Positions 8,363 through 16,979 of a stretch of DNA of 64,000 bases are shown here, piece by piece (position 1 is the first letter of the stretch; each line of letters opens with the position of its first letter). The DNA lies in assembly GCF_958405655.1 (NCBI RefSeq), contig NZ_CATYWO010000010.1:30463-94462 (forward strand). The letters run 5' to 3'. The notes under the pieces are model-generated. The model had not been told where the DNA came from. It worked only from the letters and a program-made list of their open reading frames with translations, and ran no database searches. A program made the translations under genes and the position numbers. The DNA is from Ralstonia condita (lineage in GTDB: Bacteria > Pseudomonadota > Gammaproteobacteria > Burkholderiales > Burkholderiaceae).

Positions 8363-8572
8363 ACACCCGCCCCCCGCCAGCGGAGCAAAAAAACATCCAC
8401 GGCACAGAAACAAAACCTACCGCTGCATCACAGCCAGTGCCACCAGGATGCCCACCGGCGGCAACACGCACGAAGGCTTCGATACTGAGAAAACGATCCA
8501 TTTCCAGCGTCCCGGCGCCTGACATGAAAGGGTGGCGCGACGCCGGTCATCATAAGGCGATCCGGTGGAATG

Positions 8573-8586
8573 TGACGTTACCGTCA
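8573..8586. promoter_or_regulatory. Weak LiuR-like palindrome before hbd
   Basis: TGACGTTACCGTCA is a 14-base imperfect palindrome about 80 bases before the hydroxybutyryl-CoA dehydrogenase start. It resembles the core of the TTGACGTNNACGTCAA sites found near liuA, liuR and the GhrA-like gene, but the outer bases are missing and one half is altered. It may be chance. Confidence 0.25.
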
Positions 8587-8664
8587 GCAAGGCTTTTCCG
8601 TGTGTCGGCCGGTCGTTTATGCTCTTCACTTTGTTTCATTCCAATACCAAGCGAGGAGCAGTTC

Positions 8665-9519
8665 ATGGCAATTCAAGTCGTCGGCATCGTCGGTGCCGGA
8701 ACAATGGGCAACGGCATTGCGCAAGCGTGCGCCGTCGTCGGGCTGGATGTGGTGATGGTGGACATCAGCGATGCCGCCGTGCAGAAGGGCATTGCCACCG
8801 TGGCCGGCAGCCTGGATCGCCTCATCAAGAAGGAAAAACTGACCGAAGCCGACAAGGCTGCCGCGCTCGCCCGCATTCAGGGCTCGACGTCGTACGACGA
8901 CCTCAAGCGCGCCGACCTCGTCATCGAGGCCGCCACCGAGAACTTCGACCTGAAGGTGAAGATCCTCAAGCAGCTCGAGGCTGCCGCAGCGCCGCACGCA
9001 ATCGTGGCGTCGAACACGTCGTCCATCTCGATCACCAAGCTGGCCGCGGTGCTGCAAGACGCGAGCCGCTTCATCGGCATGCACTTCTTCAACCCGGTGC
9101 CGATGATGGCGTTGGTGGAAGTCATCCGCGGCCTGCAGACGAGCGATGCCACGCATGCGGCGGTGGAAGCGCTGGCCAAGCAACTGGGCAAGACGCCGAT
9201 CACGGTCAAGAACAGCCCGGGCTTTGTCGTCAACCGCATCCTGTGCCCGATGATCAACGAGGCGTTCTGCGTGCTGGGCGAGGGCCTGGCCTCGCCAGAG
9301 GAAATCGACGAAGGCATGAAGCTCGGCTGCAACCACCCGATCGGGCCGCTGGCGCTGGCCGACATGATCGGCCTGGACACCATGCTGGCCGTGATGGAAG
9401 TGCTGTACACCGAATTCAGCGATCCGAAATACCGCCCGGCCATGCTGATGCGCGAAATGGTGGCCGCCGGCTACCTGGGCCGCAAGACCGGCCGCGGCGT
9501 GTACGACTATCGGAAGTAA
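8665..9519 (+). CDS. hbd: 3-hydroxybutyryl-CoA dehydrogenase
   Basis: 284 residues, full length. It catalyses NAD(P)-dependent oxidation of 3-hydroxyacyl-CoA to 3-oxoacyl-CoA, or the reverse, in fatty acid and butyrate-type metabolism. The dinucleotide fold starts at once with GIVGAGTMG (GxGxxG at residues 10-15). The family signatures ASNTSSISI, GMHFFNPVPMMALVEVI (catalytic His), NSPGFVVNRIL and GCNHPIGPLALADMIGLD are all present. The start is the ATG at 8665, after GCGAGGAGCAG, a good ribosome site; longer reading frames extend into repeat DNA and are not coding. In this window it complements the thiolase and acyl-CoA dehydrogenase near 30 kb. PaaH is an alternative name for close relatives. 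Confidence 0.93.
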   Translation: MAIQVVGIVGAGTMGNGIAQACAVVGLDVVMVDISDAAVQKGIATVAGSLDRLIKKEKLTEADKAAALARIQGSTSYDDLKRADLVIEAATENFDLKVKILKQLEAAAAPHAIVASNTSSISITKLAAVLQDASRFIGMHFFNPVPMMALVEVIRGLQTSDATHAAVEALAKQLGKTPITVKNSPGFVVNRILCPMINEAFCVLGEGLASPEEIDEGMKLGCNHPIGPLALADMIGLDTMLAVMEVLYTEFSDPKYRPAMLMREMVAAGYLGRKTGRGVYDYRK

Positions 9520-9664
9520 GCCCCTGACGTTTGCGCTGTCCGCCAACTGTCAGGCCGGATTCGCGCAAAGTGTCTGCAAGTGTGCATGGAGGCGGTGTGG
9601 CGGTGCGTTGATGATGACGCATCGCCACACCGTTTTTTTCTTCTCCAACACTTCGGACGCCATC

Positions 9665-10522
9665 ATGCCGCGCTACGCCTTCCGCCTGCTCAACGTCTTT
9701 GCCGAATCCACGTTCGGCGGCAACCAGCTCGCCGTCTTTGAAGACGGGCGAGGCCTGGACGACGCCACGATGCAGGCCATCGGACGCCAGTTCAACCTGT
9801 CCGAGATCACGTTCATTTTTCCCGACGACACGGATGGCGCCACGGCGCGCTTCCGCATCTTCACGCCCGATTACGAGATGCCGTTTGCCGGCCATCCGTC
9901 GCTGGGCACCGCGCAGGTGGTGCGCGAGCTGTATGGCCCGGGCAATGAACTGACGCTGCGTTGCCAGTCGGGCATCGTGTCATTGACGGCGCAGGACGAG
10001 GGGTGGTCGCTGGTGCCGCCGCGCTCCGGCGCGCTGAATACGCGCGAAGCCGATCCGGCCATCGCCCAGATGCTCGGGTTGGACGCCGATGCGCTGGCGG
10101 GGCCGCCGCTGTGGGTCGACGCAGGCATTGAGCAACTGATGGTGCCGGTCAAGACGCGCGCCGATGTGGAGCGCGCCCGGCCCGACCCGTCAGCCTTTGA
10201 TGCGTGGCCGCGCAGCCGCAACGACGGGCGCAACGCGTACGTCTTCACCATGCCGGCGCCCGGCAGTGACGATCCGGTGGTCTCGCGTTTCTTCTTCGAA
10301 TACGGCACCGGCCTGTGGGAAGACCCGGGCACCGGCTCGGCGTGTGCCAACCTGGGCGGCTGGCTGCGGTCGACCGGCCATGCTTTGCCGGCCAGCTACC
10401 GCATCGAGCAGGGCGCCGCAGTGGGGCGACCCTGCCACCTCACGCTGCGTGTGGATGCCGACGGCACGATCCACGTGGGTGGCCGCGTGATCGAAATCGG
10501 CCGCGGCACGTTGACGATTTAA
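9665..10522 (+). CDS. PhzF family epimerase/isomerase
   Basis: 285 residues with the PhzF fold of two similar halves. The signatures are ESTFGGNQLAVFEDGRGL, RQFNLSEITFIF (the Glu that acts as general acid/base in PhzF), MPFAGHPSLGTAQVV and EDPGTGSACANLGGWL near the C-terminus. No phenazine genes are near, so this is one of the many stand-alone PhzF-like isomerases of unknown substrate. The ATG at 9665 (MPRYAFRLLN) is preferred to one at 9608 because homology starts here. Its stop interlocks with the stop of the convergent GNAT remnant. Confidence 0.88.
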   Translation: MPRYAFRLLNVFAESTFGGNQLAVFEDGRGLDDATMQAIGRQFNLSEITFIFPDDTDGATARFRIFTPDYEMPFAGHPSLGTAQVVRELYGPGNELTLRCQSGIVSLTAQDEGWSLVPPRSGALNTREADPAIAQMLGLDADALAGPPLWVDAGIEQLMVPVKTRADVERARPDPSAFDAWPRSRNDGRNAYVFTMPAPGSDDPVVSRFFFEYGTGLWEDPGTGSACANLGGWLRSTGHALPASYRIEQGAAVGRPCHLTLRVDADGTIHVGGRVIEIGRGTLTI

Positions 10523-10746
10523 TCTGCGGCGCCCAGCTGCTTGCAGAAGAACGTTGTCCCGCAGTACGCGCCGTCGGGCATCAGCGCGTAGTTGGGCACG
10601 ACGCCCACGCGCTGCCAGCCGGCGCGTGCGTATAGCCGCTCGGCATCGCCGCCTGTCACGCAATTGTCCAGGACATCGGCCAGCGCGTCGATGCACGCAC
10701 GCGCGTCATCCATGCCGATGCGCCGCACGGACACGGTATCGGTCAT
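10519..10746 (-). pseudogene. Internally deleted GNAT acetyltransferase remnant
   Basis: An open frame of 75 codons. The first 30 residues (VSVRRIGMDDARACIDALADVL) look like the start of a GNAT N-acetyltransferase. The last 40 (GGDAERLYARAGWQRVGVVPNYALMPDGA and FFCKQLG) look like the very end of one. The middle, which normally carries the acetyl-CoA-binding R/Q-x-x-G-x-G/A loop, is absent, while the frame is kept. This is best read as an in-frame deletion of about 100 residues leaving a non-functional product. The start overlaps the stop of the XRE-cupin gene as TGATG, so the two were translationally coupled. Confidence 0.65.
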
Positions 10747-11339
10747 CAGCCTCTCCTTCCGCCCGCCGGCATGGGAGGCAAGGTGGTGAGCGCCACCAGG
10801 TAGCGCGCAGGACGTTTCGTCGGGTTATGAAAGACGATGGGGCGGTCCAGCTGCATGCTCAGGCAGTCGCCAGCGTCGAGCCGCCAGTGCGCGTCGCCCA
10901 CGGTCATTTCCATCGTGCCTTCGATGATCCACACCTGCTGGTGGATTTCGGCATCGCGTGCGCCGGTGTCGTAGGCCACGCGCTCGCCGGGCGGAAAGTG
11001 CACCTCTACGAGCTGCAAGGGCGAACGCGCGGCCGGTGACAGGTTGCGGCGTACATAGCCGGAAGCCGGGTCGGTCCACTCGGGCTGATCGGCTGCGCGT
11101 GAGACGGGCGACGGCTCGGCGGGGGAGGCCGCGCTGTCTTCGAACAATGACGCGAGCGTCACCCCCAGCGCAGAACTGAGCCGGTCGAGCACGGCGGCGG
11201 TCGGGCTGCTCTGGCCGCGCTCGATCAGGGAGATCGCGGAGCGGCTGACCTGACTGCGTTCAGCCAGTGCCTCGAGGGACAGGCCCTGCGCGTCGCGTAG
11301 CGCGCGCAGGCGTCGGGCGATGCGTTGGTGGATGTTCAT
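10746..11339 (-). CDS. XRE family regulator with C-terminal cupin
   Basis: 197 residues. Residues 5-65 are a helix-turn-helix of the XRE/SinR type (GLSLEALAERSQVSRSAISLIERGQSSPTAAVLDRL). Residues 105-185 are a small cupin (VEVHFPPGERVAYDTG, EIHQQVWIIEGTMEMTVGDAHWRLDAGDCLSM). This two-domain layout is common in repressors of amine or amino acid metabolism genes, where the cupin binds a small ligand; the ligand here is unknown. It is coupled through TGATG to the GNAT remnant, so the original operon was regulator plus acetyltransferase. Confidence 0.88.
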   Translation of the reverse strand: MNIHQRIARRLRALRDAQGLSLEALAERSQVSRSAISLIERGQSSPTAAVLDRLSSALGVTLASLFEDSAASPAEPSPVSRAADQPEWTDPASGYVRRNLSPAARSPLQLVEVHFPPGERVAYDTGARDAEIHQQVWIIEGTMEMTVGDAHWRLDAGDCLSMQLDRPIVFHNPTKRPARYLVALTTLPPMPAGGRRG

Positions 11340-11392
11340 CCATCCAGTTTAGTGGATTTTCTGTCCAGCAAACTGGAATGTGCCGGGGCAGT

Positions 11393-12853
11393 TCAGTTTC
11401 GCCGCTGCACCGCCGGCGGCAGCCAGGACCCATCGAGCGCGGCCTCCTTGGGCCACGTCAGTTGCATGCGCAACTGGAAGGGCCCGGCGGGCGCCGGCAG
11501 CCAGTTGTTGCGCATGCCCTTGGGCGGCGCGCGCTGGATCATGATGTCGAGCGATCCGTCACGGTTCAGGCGCGGGTGGTTGGCTTCGCTCAGGGCGTTG
11601 CGCAGCGCCGGGCGCGCCGCACCGGGCGCGGGCTGCGGTTCCGTGCCGACGGCGGCCACAGCCCAGCCGGCATTTTCAGGGGGCAACTGGCTGCGATCGA
11701 AATGCAGCACGTAGCGGTGCGCGCTGTCCAGCGTGAAGCCATTGGCATCGGTCGTGGCGGTGGCGATCAGCAGGTCCTGCGGCAGGTCGGTGCCGCCGCC
11801 GTCCCAGGCGACGATGGCACGCTGCGCGTAGTCCAGCCCGTAGGCGCCGACCATGCGGGGGATGAACCAACCGTTCTGCGTGATGGGTGGTTGCTTGACG
11901 GCCAGGCCCAGCGTGCTGCGCGCGGCGTCGACGCCGGCATCCATCACCTTCAGGCTGGCCGGGTTGACCGCCTTTGCGTCGAAGGGCGTACCGGGCGTGA
12001 TGCCCAGATCGCGCAGGGTCCGAAGCATGGTGGAATCCGCCGCATGCGGCGGGTTGTCCTTGAGTAGCGCGGCGAAGCGCGTGAAGTACGCGTTGGCATC
12101 CAGCGCGGTGACGCGGCGGCGCGCGGCGGCCAGGCTGACGTCGGCGTCGGCATCGGTGGTTGTGTTCGCTTCCGCGCGGGCCCGTGCCACGTTGTCGCGC
12201 GCGGCTGGTTTGCCGAAAGCCTCAAGCGGTGTGATGCGGTAGCGGTCCTGCACACGGCGTGCAGCGGCGATGTCGCGCTCGCCGGCCACCTGCGTGCGGG
12301 CGACGATCCACACCAGGGTGGTCGGCGCGGCCACTTGCTTGACGCCGGCCGGCAGCGTCCCCTCCCAGCCTGGCGGCGTGATGGCGTAGTGCGCCGCGCG
12401 TGCTCCCGTGGTGCGATTGCCCAGCGATTCGAAGATGTCTGTCCACCCGTCGTGCAGCGCAACCCAGATATGCCGGCGGCCCACCTCGGGCAGGCTCAGC
12501 ACCACCGGCCCGTTGCGCAAATCGATGAACGCGCTGCTGGCCAGCACGTCCACGCGAGCGCGCACGCCGGTTGGCAGTGCGGCGTCGTCAAGCGTGCGCT
12601 GATGCATGAAGTGCCCGGCGGGCGCCACCGCAGAGGTGGTCTGCAGCAGGGCATCCGTCATCATCATCGGAAAGGCGTAGACATAAGCCGATCGGACCTG
12701 GGCTTCTGCGGGTTGCGGCAGACGCATTTGCGCGGCGGGCGGCGTGGCGGGGGGAGGCTGGGTGGAGCAGCCCGTCTGGGTGAGGGCTGCCGCGCTCAGC
12801 GCCACGACCGCCAGCCTCATGAGCAGGCGCGCGGGCGCAGGGCAGTGCGTCAT
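11393..12853 (-). CDS. DUF1254/DUF1214 domain exported protein
   Basis: 486 residues. The N-terminus has a basic start, then a hydrophobic stretch ending TQTGCSTQPPPATPP, which looks like a lipoprotein signal, although Q at -3 is unusual for a lipobox. After a Pro/Ala linker comes DUF1254 (VRSAYVYAFPMMMTDALLQTTS, then YVDVLASSAF-like and LRNGPVVLSLPEVG segments). Near the C-terminus is DUF1214 (HRYVLHFDRSQLPPENAGWAVAA and NWLPAPAGPFQLRMQLTWPK). The pair always occurs together; the function is unknown. The ATG at 12853 is chosen because it begins the signal. The gene stands alone between a regulator and nitronate monooxygenase. Confidence 0.85.
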   Translation of the reverse strand: MTHCPAPARLLMRLAVVALSAAALTQTGCSTQPPPATPPAAQMRLPQPAEAQVRSAYVYAFPMMMTDALLQTTSAVAPAGHFMHQRTLDDAALPTGVRARVDVLASSAFIDLRNGPVVLSLPEVGRRHIWVALHDGWTDIFESLGNRTTGARAAHYAITPPGWEGTLPAGVKQVAAPTTLVWIVARTQVAGERDIAAARRVQDRYRITPLEAFGKPAARDNVARARAEANTTTDADADVSLAAARRRVTALDANAYFTRFAALLKDNPPHAADSTMLRTLRDLGITPGTPFDAKAVNPASLKVMDAGVDAARSTLGLAVKQPPITQNGWFIPRMVGAYGLDYAQRAIVAWDGGGTDLPQDLLIATATTDANGFTLDSAHRYVLHFDRSQLPPENAGWAVAAVGTEPQPAPGAARPALRNALSEANHPRLNRDGSLDIMIQRAPPKGMRNNWLPAPAGPFQLRMQLTWPKEAALDGSWLPPAVQRRN

Positions 12854-13054
12854 CGTGTTCTCCTTTGTTGTTGGTGCGCGCAACAGGGAGCAGATCAGAC
12901 GCCTGTCGAACATCCCCCCAAGGATGCCTGCGCATACGGTTGCGCGTGGGCTGATCTCGCAGCGCCGCGCATTTCGTCGTAAGTCTCTGGAATGTAGGAG
13001 TGCCACCGGCGCAAGTCAATTGATGTAAGCAAGGGGCATCATCCAGCGCGCACG

Positions 13055-14038
13055 CTAGAGCCGCAAATGCAACGCGAGGCGCAGTTTGGCGGCATCGTAC
13101 TCGGCTTTCAGGCGCGCGACGATCTCGGCGGCGGGGGGTAAGTCGCCGATCTGCCCGACGCCCTGGCCGGCACCCCAGATGTCTTTCCATGCCTTGGCGC
13201 GTGAGCTGCCGTCGCCAAAGTTCATCGCGGATTTGTCGGCCTCGGGCAGCGCCTCCGGGTCCAGGCCGGCCAGTTCGATGCTCTCGCGGATGTAGTTGCC
13301 GTGTACGCCGGTGAAGAGGTTGGTGTAGATGATGTCCGATGCCGCCGCCCGCAGGATGGCCTGCTTGTAGCTTTCGGCGGCGTGGGCCTCCTGGCTGGCG
13401 ATGAAGCGCGTGCCGATGTAGGCGAGGTCCGCGCCCATGGCCTGTGCGGCGAGGATGGCGTCGCCCGTGGCGATGGCGCCCGAGAGGGCAATCGGCCCGT
13501 CGAAGATGCGCCGCACTTCGCCCACGAGCGCAAACGGCGACAACGTGCCGGCATGCCCGCCTGCCCCTGCCGCTACCAGGATCAGCCCGTCGACGCCGGC
13601 TTCGAGGGCCTTCTCGGCATGGCGCAGGTTGATGACGTCGTGCAGCACGATGCCGCCGTAGCTGTGCACGGCGTCCAGGATTTCCTTCACGGGCGCGCGC
13701 AGCGAGGTGATGAAGATCGGCACCTTGTGCTTGACGCAGGTCGCGACATCCTGCTCCAGCCGCGCGTTCGAGTGATGGACGATCTGATTGACCGCCAGCG
13801 GCCCCACCACGTCGTGCGGATGCGCGGCTCGGTGCGCCGCCAGGTCTTCGTTCATCTGCGTGAGCCACTCGTCCAGCACTTCGGCCGGACGCGCGTTGAG
13901 CGACGGAAACGCGCCGACAATCCCGGCCTTGCACTGCGCCAGCACCAGTTCCGGATAACTGACGATGAACATCGGTGAGCCGATCACCGGCAGCGTCAGA
14001 TGTTGCAGCACGAGCGGCAGATGCTTGGCGGCGGGCAT
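13055..14038 (-). CDS. Nitronate monooxygenase (2-nitropropane dioxygenase family)
   Basis: 327 residues forming an FMN-dependent TIM barrel that oxidises nitronates such as propionate-3-nitronate to aldehydes plus nitrite or nitrate. Visible motifs are LPVIGSPMFIVSYPELVLAQ at the N-terminus, ILVAAGAGGHAGTLSPFALV (phosphate-binding loop with the catalytic His of the GGHAG motif) and GPIALSGAIATGDAILAAQAMGADLAYIGTRFIAS. The start at 14038 follows a GGAG ribosome site. It is transcribed alone; the next gene upstream is the PfpI-like gene, 77 bases away on the same strand. Confidence 0.88.
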   Translation of the reverse strand: MPAAKHLPLVLQHLTLPVIGSPMFIVSYPELVLAQCKAGIVGAFPSLNARPAEVLDEWLTQMNEDLAAHRAAHPHDVVGPLAVNQIVHHSNARLEQDVATCVKHKVPIFITSLRAPVKEILDAVHSYGGIVLHDVINLRHAEKALEAGVDGLILVAAGAGGHAGTLSPFALVGEVRRIFDGPIALSGAIATGDAILAAQAMGADLAYIGTRFIASQEAHAAESYKQAILRAAASDIIYTNLFTGVHGNYIRESIELAGLDPEALPEADKSAMNFGDGSSRAKAWKDIWGAGQGVGQIGDLPPAAEIVARLKAEYDAAKLRLALHLRL

Positions 14039-14115
14039 GGCGTCTCCAGTTGGACTGCGTCGTTCGATTATAGGAACGATCCTGCACCCTGCCGCACGGA
14101 TCCGCCTGGCCGCGC

Positions 14116-14664
14116 TCAGGCATGCGCTTGCTGCGCCAGCAGGTCAATGAAGGTGCGGTTGAATGCGGGCAGATCGTCGGGCTTGCGGCTGCTGACCCAG
14201 TTGCGGTCAGTCACGACTGCCTGGTCTACCCACATGCCGCCGGCATTCCGGATGTCGTCCTGCAAGGTCGGCCAACTGGTCAGCGTGCGGCCGCGCACAA
14301 GGCCGGCCGATACCATCAGCCAGGGCCCGTGGCAGATCACGGCGATCGGTTTTTGCGCACGTTCGAACGCTTTTACAAAGGCCTGCGCGGCGGGCACGAT
14401 GCGCAACGCATCGGCGTTGAAGACGCCGCCGGGCAGCACCAGGCCATCGAAATCTTCGGACCTGGCGGCCTCCAGGGTGAGATCCACCGGGAAGGTGTCG
14501 CCCTTGGCTGCATGATGCAGGCCCGTTACGCTGCCAGGCCTTGGTGCGATGATGCTGACGCTCGCGCCGGCGCCTTCCAGGGCTTGCTTCGGGCTGGCCA
14601 GCTCGGCTTGTTCGAACAGGTCGGACACAAGAATGGCGATGCGCATGTCGTGTAGCGGGGTCAT
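14116..14664 (-). CDS. PfpI/DJ-1 family type 1 glutamine amidotransferase-like protein
   Basis: 182 residues. It has the PfpI/DJ-1 order: RIAILVSDLFEQAELASPKQAL at the start, DFDGLVLPGGVFNADALR in the middle, then KPIAVICHGPWLMVSAGLVRGRTLTSW with the nucleophilic Cys in the ICHGPW elbow. Such proteins are linked to glyoxalase III, deglycase or stress functions; which one applies here cannot be told. The ATG at 14664 follows CAGGAGCAC. It is divergent from the dehalogenase-like gene, with about 100 bases between the two starts. Confidence 0.87.
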   Translation of the reverse strand: MTPLHDMRIAILVSDLFEQAELASPKQALEGAGASVSIIAPRPGSVTGLHHAAKGDTFPVDLTLEAARSEDFDGLVLPGGVFNADALRIVPAAQAFVKAFERAQKPIAVICHGPWLMVSAGLVRGRTLTSWPTLQDDIRNAGGMWVDQAVVTDRNWVSSRKPDDLPAFNRTFIDLLAQQAHA

Positions 14665-14768
14665 GGTGTGCTCCTGTTGCGTGGGGGTGAGTGGACACGG
14701 CCGCAACGGACATGCCTGCTCTGCGCTAGCATGCGGAGCATCCATCGCATACACCCACGGAGACGCAC

Positions 14769-15695
14769 ATGACGACACCGCTTTCCATCGACACCGCCAC
14801 GGCCGCGGCCGACGCCACGCTGTTCCCCGGTTTTCGCCCCTTCCGGCAGGTCGCCAACGGTGTCGAGATTGCCGGTGTGATCGGCGGCAGCGGACCGCCG
14901 CTGCTGTTGCTGCACGGGCATCCGCAAAGCCACGTGATCTGGCACAAGGTGGCGCGCGATCTGATGCGCGATTACACCGTCGTCGCCACGGACTTGCGCG
15001 GCTATGGCGCCTCGTCCAAGCCGCCCGGCAGCGTCAGGCACGCGGAATACAGCAAGCGTGTCATGGCGCAGGATCAGGTGGACGTGATGCGCGCGCTAGG
15101 CTTCGGCCGCTTCCGGCTGTGCGCGCACGATCGCGGCGCCCGCGTAGCGCACCGCCTGTGTGTCGATCACCCCGCGCACGTGGAGCGCGCCATGCTGCTC
15201 GACATCGCCCCCACGCTGGCCATGTACGAGCACACCGACATGGCGTTCGCTTCGGCTTACTGGCACTGGTTCTTCCTGATCCAGCCGTCGCCGTTTCCCG
15301 AGACGCTCATCAACGCCACGCCCGATTTCTACATCGGCAAGCTCATGGGGCTGCGCCATGCGGGGCTCGATCCCTTCGCACCCGAGGCCATGGCGACCTA
15401 CGCTGCCGCCATGCGCGATCCCGCCTGCGTGCACGCCATGTGCGAGGACTACCGCGCTGCGGCCACCATCGACCTCGAGCATGATCGCGCCGACCGCGCC
15501 GCCGGCAAGCGGGTGCGCGTGCCGCTGCGTGTGCTGTGGGGCGAGCATGGCGTGGTCCAGCGTTGCTTCCAGCCCCTTGCGCTGTGGCAAGCCGTGGCCG
15601 AAGACGTGACGGGCGGCACGGTGCCGTGCGGGCATTACGTGCCCGAAGAGGCACCCGAGGCGCTGCTTCAGGAGATGCGGACGTTCTTTGCCTGA
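14769..15695 (+). CDS. Alpha/beta hydrolase resembling haloacetate (fluoroacetate) dehalogenase
   Basis: 308 residues of the alpha/beta hydrolase fold. The oxyanion region is LLLLHGHPQSHVIWHKVA. The nucleophile motif is CAHDRGARVAHRL, with Asp instead of Ser, as in haloalkane/haloacetate dehalogenases. LDIAPT supplies the acidic partner and CGHYVPEEAPE the catalytic His. The cap holds YWHWFFLIQPSP, where the His-Trp pair matches the halide-binding residues of fluoroacetate dehalogenase. The reaction would be hydrolytic removal of halide from a 2-haloacid; epoxide hydrolases share parts of this pattern. Divergent from the PfpI-like gene. Confidence 0.8.
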   Translation: MTTPLSIDTATAAADATLFPGFRPFRQVANGVEIAGVIGGSGPPLLLLHGHPQSHVIWHKVARDLMRDYTVVATDLRGYGASSKPPGSVRHAEYSKRVMAQDQVDVMRALGFGRFRLCAHDRGARVAHRLCVDHPAHVERAMLLDIAPTLAMYEHTDMAFASAYWHWFFLIQPSPFPETLINATPDFYIGKLMGLRHAGLDPFAPEAMATYAAAMRDPACVHAMCEDYRAAATIDLEHDRADRAAGKRVRVPLRVLWGEHGVVQRCFQPLALWQAVAEDVTGGTVPCGHYVPEEAPEALLQEMRTFFA

Positions 15696-15736
15696 GCCTT
15701 TGCCGGCAAGCACAGCCGCATGCTCGACGCGGGCAG

Positions 15737-16690
15737 TCAGTCGCGATTGAGGATGCGGCCGTGTTCGACGGTAGCGGCGCCTGCCTTGACCAGCGCTGCA
15801 ATCGCGGCATCCAGCAGCCTCTCCATCGATTGGCTCGCGAAGAAGCGCGCCCGCAAGCGCGGCATCAGTGTGGTCTGCGTGAACCACGTGAACAGCGCAT
15901 CGCGCGACAGCGCCTGCTGTTCCAGCAGCTTGAACTTCACCAGCACTCGCATACCGTGCAGTGCATTGCGCTCCGGATCAGCACGCAGATACGCAAGCCG
16001 CCCCAGCGATGCGTCAATCGCAGCATTGACGGCGGTGAACGGCCGGCCGTGCCCGGGAATCACCACGCGCGCCCCCAGCTGCGCGATGCGCTCGAGAATG
16101 GCCTGCTGTTCGGCAAAACCGCTTTCGCCTTCCAGCTCGGGAAAGATCACACCAAAGCCGCGCTCCCACAACGCATCGGCGGAGATCAGCACGCGCGTGT
16201 CGGGGCTGTAGAGGATGACGGCGTGCGGGTCGTGCCCGGGTGCGCTGATCACCTGCCAGTCGAAACCGCCCAGACGCAGCGTCATGCCGTCAGCGAGGCC
16301 CGCGTCGGCATCGCTGTTGGGCAACGTGAAGCGCGCGCACTCCTGGCCTGTGGGGCCGTAGCTGAGGGCGTCGATGTCCCAGCGCCGCACGTCGTCGATC
16401 TGCGCGGCGGGCACACGCGTGTGGCTGCCGTAGATGGTCTGCAGCGCCGCATTGCCGCCGCAGTGATCCGAGTGCAGGTGCGTATTCAGCAGGCGGCGCA
16501 GGGGCCGTCCCTGCAGCGCGTGCTTCACCAGCGCCACGGTTTGCGGGGCGTGCGTGAGATAGCCCGAATCCACCAGCGCGCAACCGCCATGCGCTTCGTC
16601 GTCGAAGAACAGGATGTTGTTGGACGACAGCCAGCCGCGCTCGAACACGCGCATCGAATCAGGCAGGGTGATGATGTCGTGTTCGGCCAT
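15737..16690 (-). CDS. MBL-fold metallo-hydrolase
   Basis: 317 residues with the metallo-beta-lactamase fold. The metal motif is NTHLHSDHCGG (HxHxDH), followed by SAPGHDPHAVILYSP and VLISADALWERGFG, with VVIPGHGRPF near residue 210. The C-terminal 90 residues form an extra helical domain, as in several thioesterase- or lactonase-like members. The substrate is unknown. It is the last gene of the leftward run from the GhrA-like gene: only 12 bases separate it from the DUF1289 gene, so it is probably cotranscribed with liuE. Confidence 0.88.
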   Translation of the reverse strand: MAEHDIITLPDSMRVFERGWLSSNNILFFDDEAHGGCALVDSGYLTHAPQTVALVKHALQGRPLRRLLNTHLHSDHCGGNAALQTIYGSHTRVPAAQIDDVRRWDIDALSYGPTGQECARFTLPNSDADAGLADGMTLRLGGFDWQVISAPGHDPHAVILYSPDTRVLISADALWERGFGVIFPELEGESGFAEQQAILERIAQLGARVVIPGHGRPFTAVNAAIDASLGRLAYLRADPERNALHGMRVLVKFKLLEQQALSRDALFTWFTQTTLMPRLRARFFASQSMERLLDAAIAALVKAGAATVEHGRILNRD

Positions 16691-16702
16691 GGTGATGGGC
16701 GC

Positions 16703-16969
16703 TCAGGCGCAGGGCGCGTCGTTGAGCCAGGCGCAGGCGCGCTCGGGCAAGGTTTTCCACACGGCCAGGCGAGCCGCATCGCTCATGGTCGACCACGCGG
16801 CAATTTCTTCGATCGTGCGCATGCAGCCGATACACAGGCCGCGCGCCTCGTCCATCTCGCAGACGCTGATGCACGGAGACGACACCGGCTGCGTACGCTC
16901 CGCCTGCTGGCGGCTGTTGCGCAACTTGCCCAGCGATAGCTTCAGTTGCGCGCGGGTGCAGGCGTCCAT
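16703..16969 (-). CDS. DUF1289 family Cys-rich small protein
   Basis: 88 residues. The DUF1289 signature is clear: SSPCISVCEMDEARGLCIGC followed by MRTIEEIAAWSTMSDAARLAVWKTL. Four Cys (CxxxC and CxGC) are arranged as for binding a metal or iron-sulfur cluster. The function of the family is unknown. It lies 10 bases downstream of the YbaK gene and 12 bases upstream of the MBL gene, inside the same leftward transcript. Confidence 0.85.
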   Translation of the reverse strand: MDACTRAQLKLSLGKLRNSRQQAERTQPVSSPCISVCEMDEARGLCIGCMRTIEEIAAWSTMSDAARLAVWKTLPERACAWLNDAPCA

Positions 16970-16979
16970 GCGTGTGCGA

